From positions 1-25,352 of the forward strand of contig DJPR01000029.1 in NCBI GenBank assembly GCA_002438605.1: a stretch of 25,352 nucleotides of DNA. Direction: 5' to 3'. Position 1 is the first letter of the stretch, and every line of letters begins with the position of its first letter. The notes under the pieces are model-generated. The model saw only the letters and a list, made by a program, of their open reading frames with translations. It searched no databases and was not told the origin of the DNA. Of this stretch, positions 8,531 to 14,878 are shown piece after piece. Position numbers and translations under genes: made by a program. Source of the DNA: Ruminococcus sp. UBA6407 (GTDB taxonomy: Bacteria > Bacillota > Clostridia > Oscillospirales > Ruminococcaceae).

Positions 8531-9653
8531 TTTCTTCCTCCCCGATAATTCTGCCGCCGTTCACACGAAAAATCCTGCCCTTGATTTCAGGCAGCAAAGC
8601 GGACTCGTTGCACGTTGTAATAAAAACCTGCATATCCTTAATAATCTCGAAAACAAGCCTTTGACGGCTTTCGTCCAGCTCACCCATAACGTCATCAAGA
8701 AAAACTACGGGAGCTTCTCTGCTTTGCTTTGAATAAATCTCCGCCTGAGCCAGCTTTATAACAAGTGCGGCACTTTTTATCTGTCCCTGAGAGCCGAAGT
8801 TCTTTGCACTGAATCCGCTGACCTTAACTGCAATCTCATCTCTGTTCACACCGGTATGTGTGTAGCCGAATTTAAGGTCATAATCAGTATTTTCGCATAG
8901 CTTTGTATAGTATTTTTCAATCGACTCCGCAGAAATGCCCTTTTCAAAGTCCTCCGCAGAAAAAACATCTGAACGGTAAGTAAGCTCCAGATTTTCGCTT
9001 CCTCCCGTTATTTTTTGGTAAAGACGACTGCAAATCTCATTGAGTTTGAGTATATAGTCATACCTCATAAATGAAACGTAAGTACCCTCTCTTGCCGCCT
9101 GTTTATCCCAGACAAAAAGCTCCTCACGCATACTTTTGCCCTGAATTACATTTTTAAGCACCGCATTACGCTGATTCATAAGAGCGTTGTGCTTTGTAAG
9201 ATGACCTACGGAAACAGGGTTAAGCTGAGATGCCGCCATATCAATAAAGCTTCTTCGTCTTTCGGGCGAGCCTTTAATGATGTCCGTATCATCGGGAGTG
9301 AATACAATGCACTTGAATACATCAAAAAGCGAACCTGTACCCCTGACCTTGACTTCATTGAGGTAAATACTCCTGCCGTTCTGAGCCTTTATAAGCTCAT
9401 ATCGGATTTTCTGCGTTCTTACCGAGTCCTTAAAACGAATTTCAGAACGCATACTTTTGCCGTCATGTGCAATATAGTCCTTTTCCTTAGAACCACGAAA
9501 GCTCTTGCAGCCTGTCATAATCCACATTGCTTCAAGCAGATTTGTCTTTCCCTGAGCATTTTTGCCGATTATTATATTATACTTTTCATCAGGCTCTATG
9601 CGGATTTCTTTCAGATTTTTAAATCCATCAATTTTTGCTGAGGTAATAATCAC
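8508..9653 (-). CDS. recF: DNA replication and repair protein RecF
   Basis: An SMC-like ATPase that helps load RecA at gaps behind stalled forks, acting with RecO and RecR. The 381-residue protein has Walker A GKNAQGKT (30-37), the ABC signature FGSQGQ (286-291) and Walker [13 protein letters not shown] (316-327). The start is GTG at 9653, with GAGG ten bases upstream inside the preceding S4-domain gene; GTG overlaps that gene's TGA. Its 3' end overlaps remB by 23 bases. Order dnaN, S4 gene, recF, remB is the classical Firmicutes arrangement. Confidence 0.97.
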   Translation of the reverse strand: MIITSAKIDGFKNLKEIRIEPDEKYNIIIGKNAQGKTNLLEAMWIMTGCKSFRGSKEKDYIAHDGKSMRSEIRFKDSVRTQKIRYELIKAQNGRSIYLNEVKVRGTGSLFDVFKCIVFTPDDTDIIKGSPERRRSFIDMAASQLNPVSVGHLTKHNALMNQRNAVLKNVIQGKSMREELFVWDKQAAREGTYVSFMRYDYILKLNEICSRLYQKITGGSENLELTYRSDVFSAEDFEKGISAESIEKYYTKLCENTDYDLKFGYTHTGVNRDEIAVKVSGFSAKNFGSQGQIKSAALVIKLAQAEIYSKQSREAPVVFLDDVMGELDESRQRLVFEIIKDMQVFITTCNESALLPEIKGRIFRVNGGRIIGEEENVSSSGK

Positions 9654-9862
9654 AGAACTGTAACCTCATATCCCTCAACAGCGACAGTATCACCGCTTCT
9701 TATCTTCTTGCCGCGCATAGTACAGACTTCTCCGTTTACTTTTACAAGTCCCTGCTGAATAATCTCCTTTGCAAGACCGCCCGTATCGGTAAGACCTGCA
9801 AATTTTAGAAGTGAATCCAGCTTTATAAATTCGGTTTTTATCTCAATCTGCATCTTTTCCAT
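9650..9862 (-). CDS. yaaA: S4-domain RNA-binding protein (YaaA/RlbA-like)
   Basis: A 70-residue protein that is little more than one S4 RNA-binding domain: [23 protein letters not shown] then [21 protein letters not shown], the fold used by ribosomal S4 and pseudouridine synthases. In Bacillus the orthologue between dnaN and recF is linked to large-subunit ribosome assembly. The start is placed at the third residue of the longest reading frame (ATG 9862), because AGGAGG then lies seven bases upstream; the ATG at 9868 would be one base from it. It overlaps the recF GTG start by four bases. I see no convincing promoter in the 249 bases upstream, which hold a repeat copy and a long palindrome. 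Confidence 0.9.
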   Translation of the reverse strand: MEKMQIEIKTEFIKLDSLLKFAGLTDTGGLAKEIIQQGLVKVNGEVCTMRGKKIRSGDTVAVEGYEVTVL

Positions 9863-9977
9863 TTTCATGCCTCCTTTATGGTATTTTTCAGCTGACCTTT
9901 CCTTTATATGCTTGATTTCAGCGGAATCTGTCCTTTACATTCCTGTTGTTAAAGATTGATTATCCTGATTCCTGTAC

Positions 9978-10013
9978 AAATCTGATATACCCATAAATGG
10001 GTATATCAGATTT
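9978..10013. repeat. 36-base near-perfect palindrome
   Basis: Two 17-base arms, AAATCTGATATACCCAT and its complement, around a two-base centre. It lies between dnaN and the S4-domain gene, directly beside a three-hairpin repeat copy. On the minus strand it is followed by only TTTG, so it is a weak terminator at best. It could equally be a cruciform-forming or protein-binding site. Confidence 0.8.
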
Positions 10014-10019
10014 GAAACC

Positions 10020-10074
10020 GGGTTTCCAAAGGGTGAATCACCCTTTGGCAGGGGTAAGGGGACAGAGTCCCCTT
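10020..10074 (+). repeat. Three-hairpin repeat, short copy (hairpins A and B)
   Basis: Begins GGGTTTCC, then hairpin A CCAAAGGGT/ACCCTTTGG (10026-10048) and hairpin B AAGGGGACAGAGTCCCCTT (10056-10074). Hairpin C is missing; the sequence runs straight into AAATCAAGGAG. It lies downstream of the dnaN stop codon. Confidence 0.85.
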
Positions 10075-10111
10075 AAATCAAGGAGTATTGAAGACAATGT
10101 CAGCTAAAAAA

Positions 10112-11215
10112 TTACTTTAACTGGATAGGCATAAGAAGGAAGATATAGCTTTCACTTTCGAGAGGAACTATTTTAATAACCTTCATACAGCCGTTAAGCT
10201 GAATTTTGATTTTATCGCCGTCTGCCGCACGAAGTGCCTCAAGGACGTATTTATTGTTGAATCCGATAGTAACGACCTCGCCTGAAATATCGGCTTTAAA
10301 GGTATCATTGATTTTACCGATAGCAGTTTTACAGCTTATTTTAACCTCGCCGTTTTCAAATGTACATCTGACAGGTGCACGATTTTTATCGTTCAGGAGA
10401 AGTGAACAGCGTTCCATACAAGTAAGCATGTCACGCTTATTGAGGATAATTTCCGTTTTGTAATCTGATGGTATACTTGACTTATAGTTATGGAATTCGC
10501 CCTCTAAAAGACGAGAAATAACGTAAAATCCATTTACTTCAAAAATGATATGCTTATTATTTGTATAGATACAGCAGGTTTTATCGCCTGAATCCTCCTT
10601 GATAAGACCTGAAACCTCGGAAAGAGCTTTTTTCGGAACAACAAAGTGATAATTATCCTGACATTCAATGGTTTCAGTACGGATAGCAAGACGGAAGCCG
10701 TCAATAGCAACAACCCTGAAAGTGCCGTTTTCGATGTCAAAAAGCTCGCCTGTAAGAACAGGCTTATTTTCACTTGTAGACGCAGCATAGCTGGTCTGAT
10801 TTATCATGGATTTAAGAATATCCTGCTTGACTTCGATTTTCTTTGTAAGGTCAAACGTTGGAAGCTCAGGGTATTCCTCAGCAGACATAGCGGAGATACT
10901 GCACTCCGTAGAGCTGCTTGAAATTTTCATTTGAAGATTTTCGTCTATTTCAAAAAGAATAATGTCCCCCGACATTTTTCGGGAGAACTCGCTGAAAAGA
11001 CGTGAATTGACAACAAGCTCACCGCTGTCCTCGGAGACAACAGGAATAGAGGTTCTGATACCTATTTCGAGGTCATAGCCTGTAAGCTCCAGAATATTTG
11101 GTTCGAGCCTGATTTTAATGCCCTCCAGGGCAGAGATTGTGGATTTTTGCGAAACTGCCTTTGAAACGCTTGAAATAGCCTCACAAAGAGCCTGTCTGCT
11201 GCAGGAAAATTTCAT
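10112..11215 (-). CDS. dnaN: DNA polymerase III sliding clamp (beta subunit)
   Basis: Forms the ring-shaped dimer that tethers the replicative polymerase to DNA. The 367-residue protein has the three repeated clamp domains (about 1-120, 121-245 and 246-367). Landmarks are the start MKFSCSRQALCEAISSVSKA, ENKPVLTGELFDI and VAIDGFRLA in the middle domain, and the C-terminal strand SYIFLLMPIQLK, where clamps usually end in M-P-hydrophobic-R/K. The ATG at 11215 has AGGAG seven bases upstream. It is separated from dnaA by 791 bases that carry the origin, a repeat and terminator-like hairpins, so it probably needs its own promoter (candidate at 11243-11270). Confidence 0.98.
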   Translation of the reverse strand: MKFSCSRQALCEAISSVSKAVSQKSTISALEGIKIRLEPNILELTGYDLEIGIRTSIPVVSEDSGELVVNSRLFSEFSRKMSGDIILFEIDENLQMKISSSSTECSISAMSAEEYPELPTFDLTKKIEVKQDILKSMINQTSYAASTSENKPVLTGELFDIENGTFRVVAIDGFRLAIRTETIECQDNYHFVVPKKALSEVSGLIKEDSGDKTCCIYTNNKHIIFEVNGFYVISRLLEGEFHNYKSSIPSDYKTEIILNKRDMLTCMERCSLLLNDKNRAPVRCTFENGEVKISCKTAIGKINDTFKADISGEVVTIGFNNKYVLEALRAADGDKIKIQLNGCMKVIKIVPLESESYIFLLMPIQLK

Positions 11216-11242
11216 TATAATACTCCTATCTGAAACTGATAT

Positions 11243-11270
11243 TTATAAAAAGATAAAAAGGGTTTCCAAA
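11243..11270 (-). promoter_or_regulatory. Candidate dnaN promoter
   Basis: On the minus strand TTGGAA (11265-11270) and TATAAA (11243-11248) are separated by 16 bases, about 30 bases before the dnaN start. The -35 box is the outer end of the repeat's hairpin A. Matches are 4/6 and 5/6; this is a pattern match only. Confidence 0.4.
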
Positions 11271-11337
11271 GGGTTTGCTAACCCTTTGGCGAAGTCCAGA
11301 GGCAGAGTCTCTGGTGGGGTGTGGGGCAACGCCCCGC
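11261..11337 (+). repeat. Three-hairpin repeat, complete copy
   Basis: The clearest single copy: GGGTTTCC, hairpin A CCAAAGGGT-TTGCT-ACCCTTTGG (11267-11289), hairpin B CCAGAGGCAGAGTCTCTGG (11296-11314), spacer TGGGGT, hairpin C GTGGGGCAACGCCCCGC (11321-11337). It sits between the origin and dnaN. It encodes no protein and has no flanking target-site duplication that I can see. Confidence 0.85.
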
Positions 11338-11371
11338 ATACAGTCTTGAAGCGCTCCGCAAAGGGTGAATT

Positions 11372-11398
11372 AAAAATCAGTCTATCGGACTGGTTTTT
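11372..11398. terminator. Bidirectional terminator-like hairpin between oriC and dnaN
   Basis: AAAAATCAGTC-TATCG-GACTGGTTTTT forms an 11-bp stem (one G-T pair) with A5/T5 ends, so it could stop transcription in either direction. It is placed to end dnaA transcripts that cross the origin before they reach dnaN. Confidence 0.6.
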
Positions 11399-11400
11399 AA

Positions 11401-11433
11401 GAGGGAACGCCCTGCAAGTGAGGGCGTTCCTTC
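11401..11433. terminator. GC-rich hairpin next to the oriC-dnaN terminator
   Basis: GGAACGCCCT (11404-11413) pairs with AGGGCGTTCC (11421-11430) around GCAAGTG; three more outer pairs extend it to 13 bp. There is no U-run of its own, but it is three bases from the neighbouring terminator-like hairpin, so the two may act together. Confidence 0.5.
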
Positions 11434-11544
11434 TCACTTTACCAAACTTATTTCAGTCTGTATTGATTTATTACATCTGTTAATATATGAAAATCCTTTT
11501 CCTCGGTAATATTGATATCCTCTCAGTTTCAACCCTCAGAGGAT

Positions 11545-11614
11545 TTTTAACAAAGATAAGATAAAATAAGATAAGGATAAAGATAAAATTAATATAATAT
11601 AAGATATAAATATA
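11545..11614. other. oriC AT-rich unwinding tract with GATAA repeats
   Basis: About 70 bases that are nearly all A/T. GATAA occurs five times at 11555, 11560, 11570, 11576 and 11582, then TATAATATAAGATATAAATATA. It adjoins the TAG-repeat (DnaA-trio) at 11615 and lies between dnaA and dnaN, where Bacillus has its DNA unwinding element. Confidence 0.75.
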
Positions 11615-11629
11615 TAGTAGTAGTAGTAG
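11615..11629 (+). other. DnaA-trio element (five TAG repeats)
   Basis: TAG repeated five times on the plus strand, that is CTA x5 reading in the dnaA-to-dnaN direction. The known DnaA-trio is a string of 3'-GAT-5' type triplets next to the unwinding element, on which DnaA forms a filament on single strands. Order here (box cluster, short GC-rich AGGC, trios, AT-rich tract) matches Bacillus oriC. Confidence 0.75.
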
Positions 11630-11679
11630 AGGCTGTTTAATTGTTTAAAAGTCAGGTTTTTAACGATATACTGTTAAAA

Positions 11680-11990
11680 TCTCTTCAACTCACGAATGTT
11701 GAGTAAATTTTGAAAAGTTTAAACCTCAAAAACGATGTTGAAACGGTTTAATTTTGTTGAGTTGAAGTTTAAAAAAAGTGCAGAAATTTGTGGAAAATAA
11801 AAATTCAGCTCTGAAACATTACACATACTGTTGATTTTACTTTTTGTGGACACCGTTGAAATAAGAAAATCCACTGTTTGCAAAAGGCAGAAAAATCCTT
11901 TTGAACAGAGCTGAAACTAATTCAACACAGTTTTCAACACACTGTTTAAAACTACGTTGAAACTTATGGAAAACCTGTTGACAATACAGC
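11680..11990. other. oriC DnaA-box-like cluster (GTTGA-core 9-mers)
   Basis: At least twelve 9-mers related to the DnaA box: TGTTGAGTA (11697), TGTTGAAAC (11736), TGTTGAGTT (11755), TGTGGAAAA (11789), TGTTGATTT (11829), TGTGGACAC (11845), CCGTTGAAA (11853), AATTCAACA (11919), TTTTCAACA (11931), ACGTTGAAA (11954), TATGGAAAA (11965), TGTTGACAA (11976). I saw no exact TTATCCACA. The density and position make this the probable origin core; the individual boxes are inferred. Confidence 0.65.
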
Positions 11991-12006
11991 CTTGAGCTGA
12001 AAAAAA

Positions 12007-13365
12007 TCAGACTTTTCCCTTATCCTTGATGTTCTTGATGATGTCTGAAACAAGGTTGTTTAAATTCGAGTCTTTTTTGATGCTGCTGGAAATGTTATTG
12101 ACAGCATACACAATTGTTGAATGATCACGTCCGCCGAACTCAGTACCGATTGAAGCAAGCGGCATCTGTGTAATCTCTCTTACAACGTAAATAGCCACTT
12201 TTCTTGCATTTGATATTTGTGATGAACGCTTGTTTGAACGGATATCGTCAGGAGAAACGCCGTAAACGGTAGAAACCTCAGCAATAATTTTTTCAACAGT
12301 AATCGGAATAGGCTGATCGTCCGTAAGAATATCCCTGATAACGCTCTGAGCCATTGAGATTGACGGAGGACTTCCTGCAAGGTGTTTGAGTGCTTTCAGC
12401 TTTTTAACAGCACCCTCAAGCTGACGGATATTTGATTTAAGGCGGTTAGCCATAAATTCCGCCACTTCACTTGGTATATTGAGGTCTAAAAGCTCCGCCT
12501 TGCGTTTGATGATAGCAATTCTCGTTTCAAAGTCAGGAGCAGAAATATCCGCAATAAGACCGCCCTCAAAACGTGTTCTCAGACGTTCTTCAAGGGTAAC
12601 AAGCTCCTTTGGCGGCTTATCCGAGGTAATTACAATCTGCTTTCCCTCTGAATGAAGCTTATAGAATGTATGGAAAAATTCCTCCTGCATTCTTTCCTTG
12701 TGGGCAAAGAACTGAATATCGTCAATCAGAAGAATGTCGGCATTTCTGTATTTTTCGTGAAATTCGTTAATGCTGCCCTTGTTATTGATAGCATTGATAA
12801 GCTCGCTGCCGAAGACCTCACTTGTAACGTAGACGATATTTTCCTCGGGGTGATTTTTGCGTATTTCGTTAGCAATTGCGGTAATAAGGTGAGTTTTTCC
12901 AAGTCCTGACGGGCCGTAAATGAAAAGAGGATTATATTCCGCACCGCTGTTTTTTGCAACAGCCTTACAAGCAGCAAGAGCAAATTCATTTGAACGTCCT
13001 TCGATAAATGTATCAAAGGTATAGTCATATTCGGCAAATTCATAGCTTTTTTCAAGCTCTGCGTGCTTTTCCTCAAGCTCGTCATAGGTAGGGACTTTAA
13101 CATCTGCAAGATTAGACGCTATATTGATGACAATATCAACGTCAAAGCCGAGAATGCTTTTGAAAGCTTCTTTGAGGATATCCTCGTAATTATTGGTAAT
13201 AATTGTTTTCTGAAATTCCGACTGAACCTTAAAAACGGCATTTTTTCCGTCCAGCCCAACAGGTTCAAGGGAACTTATCCATGTTTTAAGGGGTATTTCG
13301 CCGACTTTTCCGACTTCGATGCAATATTTTTTTACACCCTCAAAAACTTCCGAAAAGGAATTCAT
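12007..13365 (-). CDS. dnaA: Chromosomal replication initiator protein DnaA
   Basis: AAA+ ATPase that binds the origin and melts it to start replication. The 452-residue protein has domain I (about 1-80, interaction with partner proteins), a short linker, the AAA+ domain with Walker A GPSGLGKTH (151-159) and Walker B ILLIDDIQFF (around 211-220), and domain IV with the DNA-reading signature FGGRDHSTIVYA. The start is ATG 13365, 11 bases after GGGAGG; a longer frame from GTG 13398 is rejected because that ribosome site would be inside it. Transcription probably starts near 13495 from the promoter at 13502-13530, giving a leader of about 130 bases. DnaA-box-like sites lie on both sides, so autoregulation is likely. 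Confidence 0.98.
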   Translation of the reverse strand: MNSFSEVFEGVKKYCIEVGKVGEIPLKTWISSLEPVGLDGKNAVFKVQSEFQKTIITNNYEDILKEAFKSILGFDVDIVINIASNLADVKVPTYDELEEKHAELEKSYEFAEYDYTFDTFIEGRSNEFALAACKAVAKNSGAEYNPLFIYGPSGLGKTHLITAIANEIRKNHPEENIVYVTSEVFGSELINAINNKGSINEFHEKYRNADILLIDDIQFFAHKERMQEEFFHTFYKLHSEGKQIVITSDKPPKELVTLEERLRTRFEGGLIADISAPDFETRIAIIKRKAELLDLNIPSEVAEFMANRLKSNIRQLEGAVKKLKALKHLAGSPPSISMAQSVIRDILTDDQPIPITVEKIIAEVSTVYGVSPDDIRSNKRSSQISNARKVAIYVVREITQMPLASIGTEFGGRDHSTIVYAVNNISSSIKKDSNLNNLVSDIIKNIKDKGKV

Positions 13366-13501
13366 ATAATTTTTAACCTCCCGAATCAAAGCCGGCACAA
13401 ACAGAAAAAAGCCTCATTAGAGCACAAAAAAAGCATCCGAGAGTGCCGCTTAGAAATATATGTACACAACTTCCAACAATAAATCATGTCTTATCGCATT
13501 A

Positions 13502-13530
13502 ATTATAGCATAATACTATTTAAAAAGCAA
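13502..13530 (-). promoter_or_regulatory. dnaA promoter (extended -10) with adjacent box-like site
   Basis: On the minus strand TTGCTT (13525-13530), 17 bases, then TATAAT (13502-13507) preceded by TG one base upstream (extended -10). A 9-mer TTTTCAACA (13535-13543) lies four bases upstream of the -35 box and another, TGTTGAAAA, at 13569-13577; both are candidate sites for DnaA control. Confidence 0.7.
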
Positions 13531-13534
13531 TAGG

Positions 13535-13756
13535 TTTTCAACAATTAAAAGCGTGATGTTTGAAAATTTGTTGAAAATCATCAAAAGTATATAAGGCGCA
13601 CCTATACGCAATTTTCCAAAAATTTCAGGAGTACAGACATATTGAAAATAAGATTTTAAAAGCTTTTCACTTTTTTCAATAGACTTAAAAGTGTTGAATT
13701 ATAAAAATGGCAATTGAAAAAAGATAAAAAATCGGAATGTTGATAAATGTGGAGAG
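13535..13756. other. Second box-like cluster upstream of dnaA
   Basis: This gene-free stretch between the dnaA and rpmH promoters holds TTTTCAACA (13535), TGTTGAAAA (13569), TGTTGAATT (13692), TGTTGATAA (13738, one mismatch from the classical TGTGGATAA) and TGTGGAGAG (13748). Bacillus likewise has DnaA-box clusters on both sides of dnaA, so oriC is probably bipartite here. The rest of the stretch is AT-rich without further structure that I can support. Confidence 0.55.
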
Positions 13757-13779
13757 AGCTGTTCACTCTGCTCATTTTG

Positions 13780-13828
13780 TCAGGTCAGTGGTTGACAGTC
13801 ATTTAAGAATGCGGGAGAGCGTCCTGCA
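13780..13828 (+). repeat. Decayed three-hairpin repeat copy (hairpins B and C)
   Basis: These 49 bases align without gaps to 480-528, with about 34 of 49 identical by hand count, including TCAGGTCA at the start. Hairpin C reads GCGGGAGAGCGTCCTGC: relative to 511-527 a T-A pair has become C-G, keeping the stem. Hairpin B survives as a weaker stem with G-T pairs. Hairpin A is not recognisable. Confidence 0.6.
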
Positions 13829-13892
13829 AACATTAATAATACTGTAATAATACTGCTTGATAGTTTTTTTGGAAAAAAATTTTGAAAATCAC

Positions 13893-13921
13893 TTGACAGA
13901 TAGGGAAATTTAAGATATAAT
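13893..13921 (+). promoter_or_regulatory. Strong sigma-A type promoter for rpmH
   Basis: TTGACA (13893-13898), exactly 17 bases, TATAAT (13916-13921): both boxes are perfect consensus. Transcription should start near 13928, leaving a leader of about 105 bases before rpmH. It is likely to drive rpmH and, by read-through, rnpA and beyond. Confidence 0.92.
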
Positions 13922-13981
13922 CAAATAATGCAGGGAGTATTGTGCGTATTTATACCCTGTGAATTAAGTTGTTATATTAAT

Positions 13982-14012
13982 GCAAATAGCCGTTTGGCAT
14001 ATATCTATTTGC
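13982..14012 (+). promoter_or_regulatory. Hairpin in the rpmH leader
   Basis: GCAAATAG (13982-13989) pairs with CTATTTGC (14005-14012), an 8-bp stem that ends a few bases before the rpmH ribosome site; GCC/GGC inside the loop can form a smaller helix. It may stabilise the mRNA or control access to the ribosome site. Confidence 0.5.
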
Positions 14013-14033
14013 GAAGAGAGGAGGACATGCTTA

Positions 14034-14168
14034 ATGAAAAGAACATATCAGCCTAAGAAGCTTCACAGAAAAAAGGAGCACGGCTTTATGAAAAGAATGG
14101 CTACTAAGAACGGAAGAAAGGTTTTAGCTCGTAGGAGAGCAAAGGGCAGAGCAAGATTAACCTACTAA
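14034..14168 (+). CDS. rpmH: 50S ribosomal protein L34
   Basis: The 44-residue, very basic protein [18 protein letters not shown]...[11 protein letters not shown] is a textbook L34 of the large ribosomal subunit. The start is ATG 14034, nine bases after GAGGAGG; an in-frame ATG at 13980 would add 18 unrelated residues and has no ribosome site. It has a consensus promoter, a structured leader and its own terminator (14176-14206), so it can be made in large excess over rnpA. It is divergent from dnaA, as in most bacteria. Confidence 0.98.
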   Translation: MKRTYQPKKLHRKKEHGFMKRMATKNGRKVLARRRAKGRARLTY

Positions 14169-14175
14169 CGAGTCA

Positions 14176-14206
14176 GACCACAAAATTAATTTTTGTGGTC
14201 TTTTTT
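14176..14206 (+). terminator. Terminator after rpmH
   Basis: GACCACAAAA-TTAAT-TTTTGTGGTC followed by T6: a perfect 10-bp intrinsic terminator. Some read-through is expected, as no strong promoter is visible before rnpA. Confidence 0.92.
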
Positions 14207-14254
14207 GTTATGTTGTATTACAGCTTTGCGCCGTTGTTGCCAAGGAATATTATT

Positions 14255-14614
14255 ATGCTTTATACTGAAATATTAAATGATAACAGGGACTTTTTATTCC
14301 TGTATAAAAAAGGTAAGTTTACATCCGGCAAGCTGGCTGTAATTTATGTGAGAAAAAATAAGCTGGGCTTTAACCGACTTGGCATAACCGCAGGAAAAAA
14401 GGTCGGAAATGCCGTTTGCAGAAACAGAGCCAAACGCCTTATCCGTCAGGCCTACAGAGAGAACGAGCTTGATTTGCCTATAGGCATAGATATGGTAATT
14501 GTTGCAAGATCTGCAATATGCAGTGCAAAATCACAGACATTAAGCGGCTGGATGCATAAATATGCAGTTCCTGAAATATATAAAATGCTTTTCGGAAAGA
14601 GTGAAAAGCAATGA
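14255..14614 (+). CDS. rnpA: Ribonuclease P protein component
   Basis: Protein subunit of RNase P, which assists the catalytic RNA in trimming tRNA 5' leaders. The 119-residue protein carries the RNR signature [15 protein letters not shown] (about residues 53-67) and an N-terminal aromatic patch, [11 protein letters not shown], that contacts the leader. The ATG at 14255 is used because AAGGAA lies eight bases upstream; a longer in-frame ATG at 14195 sits inside the rpmH terminator stem and is rejected. Its stop overlaps the yidD start (ATGA), so the two are translationally coupled. Confidence 0.96.
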   Translation: MLYTEILNDNRDFLFLYKKGKFTSGKLAVIYVRKNKLGFNRLGITAGKKVGNAVCRNRAKRLIRQAYRENELDLPIGIDMVIVARSAICSAKSQTLSGWMHKYAVPEIYKMLFGKSEKQ

Positions 14615-14847
14615 AATATGTCCTTATAGCGTTGATTAAGCTTTACAGAAAGCTTATATCTCCCCTTTTTCCGCCCCGCTGCAAATATTATCCGACATGC
14701 AGCAGCTATGCGTTAAAGGCGGTGGAGCGTTTCGGATTTTTCAGAGGTACTGCTCTTGCAGTATGGCGGATACTGCGCTGTAATCCATGGTCACTCGGCG
14801 GCATAGACCCCGTTCCCGAAAGATTCAGCTTTAAAAGAAACCGCTGA
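14611..14847 (+). CDS. yidD: Membrane protein insertion efficiency factor YidD
   Basis: A 78-residue member of the YidD family, thought to help membrane-protein insertion by YidC. It has the N-terminal amphipathic helix [13 protein letters not shown] and the conserved Cys-rich core [13 protein letters not shown], followed by [24 protein letters not shown]. It overlaps rnpA by four bases and precedes yidC by about 30 bases, the normal arrangement. Confidence 0.96.
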   Translation: MKYVLIALIKLYRKLISPLFPPRCKYYPTCSSYALKAVERFGFFRGTALAVWRILRCNPWSLGGIDPVPERFSFKRNR

Positions 14848-14878
14848 AAAGTGTTACAATTGAAAGAGGTATCAAAAA

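Noticed and set aside
11517..11548. ATCCTCT...AGAGGAT followed by T-run as a plus-strand terminator
   Set aside because: No plus-strand gene lies upstream and the 7-bp stem has a 14-base loop; it may belong to the edge of the origin, but I cannot support a role.
13366..13398. N-terminal extension of DnaA from GTG 13398
   Set aside because: The ribosome site GGGAGG for ATG 13365 lies inside the extension, and DnaA domain I begins at the later start.
13980..14033. N-terminal extension of L34 from ATG 13980
   Set aside because: The extra 18 residues are unlike L34, the ATG has no ribosome site, and the region forms the leader hairpin.
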